DNA of 64,000 nucleotides. Origin: Cryptomeria japonica. Taxonomy: Eukaryota > Streptophyta > Pinopsida > Cupressales > Cupressaceae. Under the pieces are notes generated by a model that had not been told where the DNA came from, searched no databases, and saw only the letters and a list, made by a program, of their open reading frames with translations. A program made the translations under genes and the position numbers. Below, one piece after another: positions 45,888 to 56,154 of the stretch. Numbering within the stretch: position 1 is the first letter of the stretch; each line of letters opens with the position of its first letter. Where the stretch lies: assembly GCF_030272615.1 (NCBI RefSeq), contig NC_081412.1:683526583-683590582 (forward strand). The letters run 5' to 3'.

Positions 45888-48756
45888 TGTCACGAATCAT
45901 TTTATTTAATAATGTGCAATTTAAAGATGTAATGTGATTTTGAAATTTAAAATAGATTAGATCATTCATAATCTAGTATGAGGAAATACAGTATGCTTTT
46001 TACTCCTGCAATTGATATGAAATTCGACATTTAAATATTCTTTTGGGTTTGTCAATACTGATAAACTTTTGAGTGCAAGTAATGCAGGATGAGGTGAAGG
46101 AGGTCAAAGGTGAGAACACGAATCAAGTAGAATTGCTTTTAACTAAATGACTTCGATGGAAAAGGGAATCTCTCACACACCACATTAGGATTTATAATTT
46201 GCATCTTGAAAATATGGATGATTTAAATGACCTTATTTGAGTGTTTGTTCAAATTGAAATGATGAATTTGGAATGAGAAGTAGATTGATTTAAATGTTTA
46301 TACATGTGCATTAATTGCATGATGTGAGTAGTGTTTGAATTAAATCTAAGTTGTGTGAGTGATTGTGAAATATTATGCTTTATTGTTAAAAGAGATAGAA
46401 TGTATAAACGATTCAAAAATGAATATTGACCCTAGCTTTAATGTTCTTTTTAGATATGTATAAATGTATGAAAATTGTACTTATGAGTTTACTTTTAAAA
46501 ATTGAATAATAGTATAATATATATATATATGAGAAATTTATTCAATCATTTACATACATCAATATCAAATTATCGTGAAATTTGACTTCATCAAGAATTT
46601 GATCATGTACTTGTAAATATGTATGTAATTATTGTATATGTATTTATGAAATTAAATTATGTAATGAAAATCCAATATATATATTTAATCAAAGAAAGGG
46701 TTTATCAAAGAATTTATTAAACAAAGTTTAATGTTTAATATTAATAAAAAGTCATTATATATATATATAAAATATAAATAAATTATTAAAAAAAAACCAT
46801 ATTACAAATATATTATTGTTTTATTAAACATGTTAATAGTAAAAGGTGGCGGGTTAAGGGTAAACGACTATTTGAAGCCAAAGGAAGAGCCGCTTTGGTA
46901 GGTTTGTTAGTCGACTCCCTCCACCCACGGTAGTCGTGTTCAAAAAATTTACGTAGGCCAAGATACGATGGGAGACTTAACACTCCCACGACCCTTGGTG
47001 GGTGACTTGGCATGCAACGTGACTCTTCGGTGTATAAGCTGAGAAGTCGGCAGTTAGTGTAAACGACTCCATGATCCATGTTCGACTCAAGCAGCAATCA
47101 AAGCTCCAACTGAAATGGTTGCAAGTTTAAACAATAAAAAGACTCGAGCCTGCCACAAAACGAGGGTTGTATTTAATTTAAAGACATGCGTGGAGATTTC
47201 AGTTATAACCAACTAAGAAACATGACAATAGAAATAATGGTAACAGTAAATAAGGCCCAAAGGATAGCAGCAAACGTAGCTGAAGATTAGAATAAATAGA
47301 CGTATAAACACACACATTCTTTCATTCTTTCTCACAAGGAGAGGGGAGAAGAATAAGTTGGATATAGAGGAGAAGAATAGTTGGATAGAGAGATAGTTGG
47401 ATATAGAGGTAAGAATAGTTGGATAGAGAAATAGTTGGATATAGAGGTAAGAATAGTTGGATAGAGAGGTAGTTGATATAGAGATAAGAATAGTTGGAGA
47501 CAGAGAGAGACTTGCAATCAAGGCATGGAATCATTTGACGAAGAACGACAAGGTCAAAATCTTACAATCCACTCTAAGTTTCCAAGAGGTTAGAATCCTT
47601 TGTCTATGCTTTATTTTATTTGTTAAATTTGGTATAAAATGTGTAGAAATGGAAGTTTAGATAATAGATATGTACGTCCAAATGGGTAGCAATTATTATT
47701 AATTTTTTTTGAAATGCTTTGTAAACCATTGTGGAATAGAAGAAAAGAATTTAGAGAAAAGAAGTTGTTAATATCGTATTTTGCACAAAAATAATTAGTT
47801 CTATTTCTATTTTAAGAATGTGTTTACGTACTTTTGGTTATATATGAGATTAATTTCATACATGTATAACACCTTCTTTTGTATGTACTTTATTTAGTTG
47901 AAAGATTGATTTTAAGATTATTGCTTATAAAAGTTTATCGTTTTCCAAAATATGAAAGATTGTCTTCAATAGATATATATTAGACAAGTAATGATTAGTA
48001 AGGAAAAATGATGTCTCTATTTTTGTTTTAAAAGAAAGATTGTATTCTCAGTGGAATTTGTGTTTGAGGGAATCAAGCTAGGGTTAAGCTTGAGTTAGAA
48101 AATTTACCTTTCTAGACGGGTGCCGAATGTGGATGTTTTAGGGTGAATAGTTGCTTTTTCCAACTATTATTTTGTTGTTTATGGCATATACTCGGTCAAG
48201 TCATTGTTTGAATTATCCGTAGAAAATGATGGAAATTCCTTATTTATGCTCTCTACCACATCCTAGTATGATAGCGAATGCTTGTTTCTTAGAATGAAGT
48301 AGGAAAAATGAAAATGCATATATTATCTAGGCATGCACCAGATTCCCTCTTGCTTTCGAATTCTTTGGTTAAACCAATTCATGCAGGGTCGGGTATTCTT
48401 GATTGACCAAGAATTCCGAGGAAGCGTAAGCTTCAAGGTTGGGTGGAAAAAGTGCTTGATTCTTGTTCTCGTCTGCATTCAAAAGATAGAAGGAAGCGAC
48501 TCAGACTAACGATCGACGGAAGCATCTTCTTGTATATTCTTAAGGCAATTTGGAAGTCTAAGTAGGAAATAAGAACTTCTTAGTATTGGATATTGTATTA
48601 TTCATGTGCATTATTATGATATATCTATGAATGTAATTTATATCCATTTTCGATGTTTGCTTATATCTTGTATAAAATATGCTTAGAGATTGAAATTTAA
48701 GTTTATTTATGAATAAAGAGTAATTTAGGGTTAGATCCTAGATTGACAACTTTACA
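45888..48756 (+). repeat. E3 3' LTR (middle LTR of the tandem structure)
   Basis: 2869 bp, partner of 30769-33754, with the 40-bp tandem array at 47350-47510. It ends TTTACA at 48751-48756 and is followed by a primer site (48760-48772), not by flanking DNA. Confidence 0.95.
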
Positions 48757-49388
48757 TTTTGGTATCAGAGCCTAGGTTTATAACACTAGGACCTATATGA
48801 GTCACTTCGCTAAGATAAATCTAGAAATTAATAGCTTTTTGTTTAAACATTATAGAAATGGTTCGTACCAAGCAGATAGCCCAAAAGTCAATAGCAGGGT
48901 ATGCCCATTACCTGAGGGTTAAAAAGGATCCTCAATCACCTATTAAGCCGGTTTTGGATGTTGCCCCTTTTAAAGTGAAACAAGTCCCAGAAGAAAGTGT
49001 TGTAATACCTTCTGAGAAGAATATCCCTGAAAAAGAAAAAGAGCCTGAGTTGGAATATTCACCTATAAGGCCAATAGTAATCAGTTCTGAAGAATCCGAG
49101 GAGTATACCCCTCTAAGTGAGACTAAATCGGAAGGACATACCCCATTAAGTCCTAATGAGTCGGAAGAATCCACTCCCCTAACTTTTTCTGATGAGTGAT
49201 GTAACGTGTTACAACACTTCAATAAAAATGTCTTTCCTTCTATTACTGAATAAGGATGTAATCCCTTCTACTATAAAATAAAGATGTATTCTCTTCTATT
49301 ATCAAATAAAGATGTCTTCTATTGTATTTTGAGTTAAAAAAAAATTTGTGTATTTCTTAATGATATCTATATATATATATATATATAC
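48757..49388 (+). repeat. Second copy of the E3 leader, truncated
   Basis: Near-identical to 33755-34370 (primer site, ORF0, ACGTGTTACAACACTTCAAT and the AATAAAGATGT repeats). It ends inside an AT microsatellite. The first 34618-type gag codons are absent. Confidence 0.9.
48858..49199 (+). CDS. E3 ORF0, right copy: small protein with histone H3-tail-like N-terminus
   Basis: An intact 113-codon ORF between the primer site and the gag position, with ATG at 48858 and TGA at 49197. Residues 1-11 are MVRTKQIAQKS. The histone H3 N-terminus is MARTKQTARKS, so residues matching H3 R2, T3, K4, Q5, A7, K9 and S10 are conserved; A1, T6 and R8 are changed. The middle has Lys/Pro (RVKKDPQSPIKPV, KVKQVPEE). 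The end is acidic with three 11-residue repeats: SEEYTPLSETK, SEGHTPLSPNE, SEESTPLTFSD. No membrane segment or known domain is visible. Role unknown. The match could reflect capture of H3 coding sequence, mimicry of a reader target, or chance. No promoter other than the upstream LTR is apparent. Confidence 0.68.
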   Translation: MVRTKQIAQKSIAGYAHYLRVKKDPQSPIKPVLDVAPFKVKQVPEESVVIPSEKNIPEKEKEPELEYSPIRPIVISSEESEEYTPLSETKSEGHTPLSPNESEESTPLTFSDE

Positions 49389-51799
49389 GTTTATTATGTT
49401 AACATGTGGAGAGGAATCTTATTTTCATATATAAATGGACATTATGCACTAGGGCATATAAAGGCCAAGCTAATTACGAATCCATTGTATGGACCAACTC
49501 ACAAGCAATTATAATTGTGTTCTCATATTGTACATTTGTATCCTTTGATAAAATAGAATTATTGTCCAATTTTGTGTCTTTCTTGTATTTTCATTGAGGA
49601 TCCTATATCTTGGGTGACTAGCTTTGTAATGCTACCAACTATTAAAATAGAGAAAATAATTCTATGTTTGACCATATAAAAGTTGAGTACAAATGTTTGT
49701 AATGCTATGATAGATTCAATTAGCTACAATTATAATATGAAATCTCGAACAACACATGTAACTATACCCTCATTATGATTAAATTCATTAAATCACTTGA
49801 ACCAACAATCTTGAGATGAACTAAATCCACCATACTAATAATGTCCAACCCCACGAAAGTCATGAAAAAACCATAATGGAATTCCAGTATTCTTCCATAC
49901 AGGAAAAATAAAAGATCAAATGATAAATTCAAAAACCCAACGAAAAAACCATTTGTATTCATATTTAATATAAGATTTTGTGAAAGCATTGATTCTATTG
50001 GAATGAACATATAATCACCATGGTATCTTCCATTTTCTCTGGTATTGAACAAGTTTACTATGATATTTGGCATGATCATCATGGTAGAAGAGTGTTCACT
50101 GTTATAGATGGTAAATTCACTACATATATAAAATAACAAACTGGTAATAAAATTCTAAGATCAATTTGATATTTGTAACATTCTTTTAAAGACTATCATA
50201 GATATCACATCCAATTTCTCTTCATCTCTAACTATAGCAATAGTAAAAAACACACCCAACCAAGAAGTGAAGAACTCGATTTTATGAGCTCCTTGTCAAT
50301 TGTCTAACAAACATCAAGTACCATTATTGATAAAAAAATTTAGATCACCATAAATCTCTATTTTAAGCTATGTATTATTTTAATAATAAGAAATGCATAT
50401 TAATATGATTACTTTTGAATTCAATTTGTTATATATTTCTAATCACATTTGAAATCACACTGAATGATCTATAATTTAAAAAAATAATTTTTTTCCAAAA
50501 CATTGATTGTAAAATATACAATTGAATTTGTAAACACGAAAATCTTGAGAAGATAATGAGAGCGGTTGAAAAACAGGCTGTCAGCCATAAATTTAAAACT
50601 GTCGTAAGCCATACGTTTCAAACAGAAAATGAGCGATGGAAGTTGGCAGAGTTGGCGTAAGTCGTGCGTTATAAAGTAGAAAAATTCACAAGATAATGAA
50701 TTACAAACAAGCGTTGGCCATGCGTTCCAACCATACTCTCTTTCGCATACTTTTCTCATCATCGCTTTCTACAAAACTTGGACTAATTATTGTGAGACTT
50801 GTCGCGTTACAATTGCTTTGGAAATTTTTGCCTTTGTATTCTATCAAACCTGAAAATGAGGTGTTGACATTGGGTTAACATTGTAAAAGAGGTGGGAATA
50901 TAGAATTAGATAAAGTATAAATCTTAGATCATAAGAAAAGTTAATAACAGTTGTAGATTTCTTTATCAACATATACATCAGAAGATCCGTGAGTCACAAT
51001 ATTCTGTTTGGGTTTGTTTGGGCTTTGCATGTTTTTACCAGCTATCCATGAGTCCATAGGCTGTTTGGCCTCGTGGACGTTAGTAAAAAGCATTCATTCA
51101 TTCATCTTTTTCTTTTCGTCGGGAAAGATTGCAGAACACTTCGCTAATTTAATTACCTTGATTTTTCCGTTGTAAATAATGCCTAATTTTATCTAAAATA
51201 TAAGTTAATACTTCTTTAGATTATCTAAGCATTTATATTAAATTAATTGTATGTATTTTTTTTCAATATGATTGAATGATTTTTTCTATGTTTTATGTTA
51301 TTATTTGCGATGATTGTTCTTTTTTATATCATTTAATTTATATATTTATATAAATAATGAAGTGATGATTTATATAAATGATATATGTTTAGAATGGAGA
51401 TTTATAAGCAATAGTGTATATCCATACTTTTTATTGTTGTAAAGGAAAATACAATTTCTTTTAAGTATTATGTAGACTAAATTAAAAGAATGCATAGAAA
51501 TAAGTATTGACTGACTTAGGGCTAATAAATTATAGCATAAACCTTAGAATAGACACACTTAGTCACATTAGTGTAGGAAATTAAAGGGAGCAAATGCTAA
51601 AAAATGAGTTTTTAGTTTTAGAAAGGTGAGGGTCAGATGTGTGATTGCAAAGTTAATCTTGTGACTGAAAAAAATAACCTTGGATATAAGAACAATCATT
51701 TTCAATCCTATAATGAGTAATTTTGATTGTATAATCTATAATCTCCTCTTATAGTCAAATGAAGTAGAGACAAATTTTAAGCCATCATAATCGTATTCC
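49389..51799. other. Unassigned AT-rich region
   Basis: No convincing coding sequence. A 125-codon minus-strand frame at 49762-50139 is hydrophobic and unlike any family I recognise. At 50601-50726 the words CGTAAGCCATACG, CGTAAGTCGTGCG and TTGGCCATGCG resemble the reverse complement of the repeat in the two RLP upstream regions. Confidence 0.5.
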
Positions 51800-52896
51800 A
51801 TCAATTTAGCCTCTTGATATAAAAATATTATTGCTCAATGACAATTTCCAAACGGGATATATTCCTCCATACTTGGAGGGCATCTCTTCACTATAGATTG
51901 TAAATTTGGCAAATAACCATTTCAATGGAATCATACCTCTAGGCTTACCCAATTGTTCCAAGCTTCAAAAGATGAATTTAGGAGATAACAATTTGAGGGG
52001 AATGGTTCCATATGAGTTTGGTAAGCCGAGTCAACTGCAGTCACTACAAATAAAGAATAACCAACTGAGTGGATCATTCTCTCCCTCCATATCAAATTGC
52101 ATAGAATTATATTTGATGGATGTTGGGAAAAAATTCTTCAAAGGTCACATTCCAAAGTCGGTCGGAAACTTTTCAGACCTGAAAGTGTTAGCAATGAGCA
52201 AGAACAATTTTCAAGGTAAGATCCCTAAAAATCTTGGATCTATCTTCAAATCTACTTTCAGGTTTGATAGCAAATACGATTTTCAACTTACAAGCAATGT
52301 TGGTAGAAACCCACCAGGAATTTTCTGATGTTCTACTTCAAGTAGATGTACAAAACTATTTGATAAACTATAGGTATAAGAATGGATTAACTATAAATTC
52401 CAAAGGTAGAGATGAGAAATACACATATATTTTTCCAACCATGATGGCCTGAACCATGAACAATTTCAGTGATGCTATTCCAAATAGTATTGTACAATTG
52501 ACTTGGTTGGAATCATTAGATCTTTCTACAAATCATTTTTGTGAAAAAATTCCTTTACTTTGAGCTATTTGGGAGCCCTTAACTTTTCCAACAACCACAT
52601 TTCAAGTATTATATCACAAGAAGAACATATGACAACATTTAATGAATTATCATATTCAAGAAATCCAAATTTATGGGACTGTTCACTTCCAAAGAAATGT
52701 TCCTGGCCAGAATTTGCTCCTACTCCTCCTACAATTTTTACATCTATTAATAAAAAGGAGAAGAGTCATTTTTACATATATTAATAAAAAAGAGAAGAGT
52801 GAGGAAAGTGTGGGGTATGACATTGGAGTAGGACTATCATATGTAGTAGGTTTCGTAGCAGCGTTGATATTTATTGTATTGAAAAAAAAACTTTGA
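51800..52896 (+). pseudogene. RLP copy 3, C-terminal part with membrane anchor
   Basis: LRRs from about 51830 (LEGISSL, NHFNGIIPLGLPNCSKLQ, LGDNNLRGMVPYEFGK, LQSLQIKNNQLSGSFSPSIS, LKVLAMSKNNFQGKIPKNLG). After a frame change near 52250, it has the island-like segment YRYKNGLTINSKGRDEKYTY, a TGA at about 52450, then NSIVQLTWLESLDLSTN. Another shift near 52560 leads to the cap: SYLGALNFSNNHISSII, NPNLWDCSLPKKCSWPEF, where the usual NPxLCGxPL appears with Cys to Trp and Gly to Asp. The end has an acidic KEKSEESVGYDIG stretch and the membrane helix VGLSYVVGFVAALIFIVL with KKKL, so it is an RLP and has no kinase. No N-terminal part is present. Confidence 0.88.
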
Positions 52897-55254
52897 GGGA
52901 GTTGATTCTATTTTGAAATTATTTTTTCACTCGACTCCACAATATGACATTGTAGAAGTTTACTTCTTTTGTTAAGGTCATTCAACATAAATATATTATA
53001 TTTTTTATCAAATCATTTAATTCATAATTTATTTAAAAAATTATTTTTATTTTTATTTTGTTTATATTTGTGTTTTGTAGATCTTGAAAATTATTGAAAA
53101 GGTTTTTTAATATATTAATAAAGTTTAGATTAACTGGAAAAAATCTAGCATTCATTATTATTATAAAAATTTCATTTAAAAAGTCAATTAAATTTATAGT
53201 TTTTTATTATTGAATAACTTTCTAATTTAAAGTAATGTATTTTTGTGATTGTCGAATCAAACTAATTTGTAAATCTTTTATTTAATTAAACTTTTTTATT
53301 CTCTTAAATTTGTATTAAAAGTCTATACCTTTGTTTCTAAATATTTCATCTATGATAAAATGATTAAATTCTTTCAAACAAAATAAACAATATCAAGTGA
53401 TAATAGAACAAGAGTTTTGAAAATTATTCTCTCTTTCCAAATAGTACCAAGAAAAAAAAAAGTAAACCAAAATAGCTTGAAGATGTCATAGATCCAAATC
53501 TAAACCTCCTAATCTTTGAGATACAACCAAAAAGGTGTTTGAAGGAGTTCACTTGACCACAAAACATAAAAAAGGATTCGGAATAGTCATGTGAGCCAAA
53601 GAACTATTCTTAGAGAGGGGCGTTGATATAAAATGTACTAAGCAAAAGGAGCCAATTTAGGCTCAATATTGATAGTCAAATACACTAGAACTAACAATGC
53701 CAAATCACAATAGAAGATTGGATTTTTCACCGAAGATTTAGATACCCATAAAAAGATGAGGAGATAGCCACATAGGTGAGAATGGTCTAAAGACACTAAA
53801 ATGTAAAAATCCTAATACCGTTCTCTTGAATTTGATTTCTATGAACATCTTACATCCTTAACATTTTATTATTATATTATAGTCTTATATAGACATTTAA
53901 ATTAGTTTGGTTGGAACCAATATCATATAAGAGGTGAAATTTTCATATTATTAGCACCATATTATCAGCAGGTTTGTTTCCCATGAGGTAGCTTATTACT
54001 CTTATTGTTATGTACTTGCCACAAATTTCTTATTATAGTATTCTTTTATGTAATCTATTTTATTTAATTTGTAGTATCATATTGGCCCCCATAAGGTAAG
54101 AAATAGATGATTTTTAAAAGTTAGTAGTTTCCTTCACCTTGGTTGTGCAGGATTTTAACTCTTCCAAAAGAGGTGTATAAAGATGTTGTGGATAGGGTAA
54201 ATGGCGACATACAAAAGAGAAAACAAAATAAACCTACAGTTTGACTCTCATCATTGCTTGAATGCAATGTTTTTTTAGAGTAACAACTCTAAAAGTGAAC
54301 GACTAAAGAAGACAATGAGATACAAAGAATCACCAAGGTGGAGAAGCAAAACGTACACTATTGAACTCCAAATCATTAAATTATCTTTTTAAATAATTTT
54401 GGAGGTTATTTTTTTAAGTTAGGAGAAATAATTTTCTTTAGTATGTTGTTGCATATTTTGTATTCATTTACATGAGTTTTAGCAGCTGATTGTAGTACAT
54501 ATGTCATTTTCATAGTGTGTTTTGTAGTTGTCAGTAGTCATCTATTTCGTAACGATAAAACATCAGCACATAATGCTATATGCTATGTTCTGCAACAGTA
54601 ATTTCTTTATGGCATTCTATTCAATCCACCTGTAGCGTTTTAGTTATTACTTTTTAGCAATCAAATCATATTTTGTGGCATGCTCTTTTCAACAATAATA
54701 AACAGTCTTGTAATATTTTATGTTTTATAGCACTAGTAAACTCTTAATTTGATGGTCTTCAATGGTTGTCATAACTAACCGAGTGTGTGCATTGTGTAGT
54801 TTTGGGACCTATGTATAAGAACAAAGTTTTCATTAATTGACCCACTATCTTTGTCTACATCAATTGTGATGTTTAATGGGAAATTGATACCGTGCTTGTG
54901 GAAAAGGTCTCTCACTGATTGTGAATGATGTGGGTGGAGTTGGAATTTCAAGGATGAAAATTGAGGTTGAGTGTGGGGATTTCAAGCATTGCTGATGTCG
55001 AGCATAGTAGTCTTTGACTTGAACAAGTATGTAGCAATTATGCTCTTGTTGCATAAATTTTTGTTGTTTTTGTTTTGGATCATTTGAAGGTTAGCATTGA
55101 GATACATCATCTAAGAGGTTCTTTAAATCTATAGCAAAAATAAATATTCAACTCTACAATGATAAAATGCTATAGAGAAGCTCAAAATTGAATGGATTGA
55201 AGTTGTTCAATCTTATTAACCTATAATAGAAAATACTTCAAAAGATTGAGATAG
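52897..55254. other. AT-rich region without recognised genes
   Basis: Poly-T/A-rich, with scattered short frames only. I see no protein family, RNA gene or clear repeat. Confidence 0.55.
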
Positions 55255-55450
55255 ATTAGGACTTGGCTCAAAATAAACAAAAATAAGGTCAGACTTGTAT
55301 GCAAAGGCTATGCTCAAGTGGAAGGAATTAATTTTAAGGAAACATTTTCTCTAGAAGCACTTAGAAGCAAGATTGGAAGCACTCAAAAAATTTCTCTCTT
55401 TTTTAACATTCAAGAATTTCAAAGTATATTAGATGGATGTTGAAAGTGAA
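55255..55450 (+). pseudogene. Copia reverse transcriptase fragment
   Basis: The translated + strand reads NKVRLVCKGYAQVEGINFKE then TFSLEALRSKIG, with FFNIQEFQSI after a shift. These match the copia RT segment that in E4 is [17 protein letters not shown] and TFAPVARIE. No flanking LTR was found; it is a short fossil. Confidence 0.82.
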
Positions 55451-56154
55451 CATTGATAAATAAAGAGTTATAGTTTGAAGTGTAGAGGAGAAGATTTACT
55501 ACCTCTAAGATGACAAATCTTAGAGAACAAATGTATTTGTCACTACCTCACTTATACTGGCATTAAGGGTGAGCCAGGGGATAACAACAAGATAAAGATA
55601 TAGTAATCTAGAAATAATTGAATGATTAAAGAACATAAATGAAAAAATATGAAACTTTAAGTTAACAACATAGTACAGAATTAAGAGCAAATTATACCAG
55701 AGAACTGGATAGGTCTTAGGTTTTGGATGCCAACATGGTGCGTGGACATTTGCATGATGCACTGTCGTATGTATAACCACAGAGCACAAAATTCTACAGA
55801 AAGCTAACATCAACACTACTTGATTGTACATAACCTGTTCGTCACCTGCACACACAAAGATGGGGGAAAATGTTGGGTTGTATGGGGGCCTACCTCAATC
55901 AGACCCCAGTTTTGGTGTTTCCACCTCCACAGATAGCTAGATAGATAGATTGGACAAAAGATAAAAGTTGAAATCCAAATGGAAACTATACTCTGCTTAA
56001 TGAAAGAATACCCCTATTGCAAATAGATAAAAATGATATATTGATAAACTAAATGCACCTAGATGATAGATACACTTAGAGATATGATAGATAAATTGCA
56101 TGCAATGAAAAAAGATAAATATAAATGATAAAGAGAAGACAAGACTATTGTAGT
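55451..56154. other. Region without recognised genes
   Basis: No supported gene. Contains GATA-rich simple sequence near 55935-55955. Confidence 0.5.

Larger units (their letters stand above)
30769..49388 (+). mobile_element. E3: Ty3/gypsy chromovirus with a second partial internal region after its 3' LTR; hosts E4
   Basis: Order: LTR (30769-33754), primer site, ORF0, gag start, E4 insertion (34745-41419), gag, pol, hairpin and polypurine tract, LTR (45888-48756). A second primer site, ORF0 and leader then run up to an AT microsatellite at about 49388, where similarity to the left leader stops. So the locus reads LTR-internal-LTR-partial internal rather than a simple insertion. No target duplication can be read at the right end. 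Pol has single stops but a far more complete frame than E1. Confidence 0.9.

Noticed and set aside
49762-50139. 125-codon hydrophobic minus-strand ORF
   Set aside because: No family recognised, AT-rich context, no conserved neighbour; not enough to call a gene.
16632-52896. RLP sequences as functional receptors
   Set aside because: Each copy has stops, frameshifts, deletions or insertions, and none has both ends.
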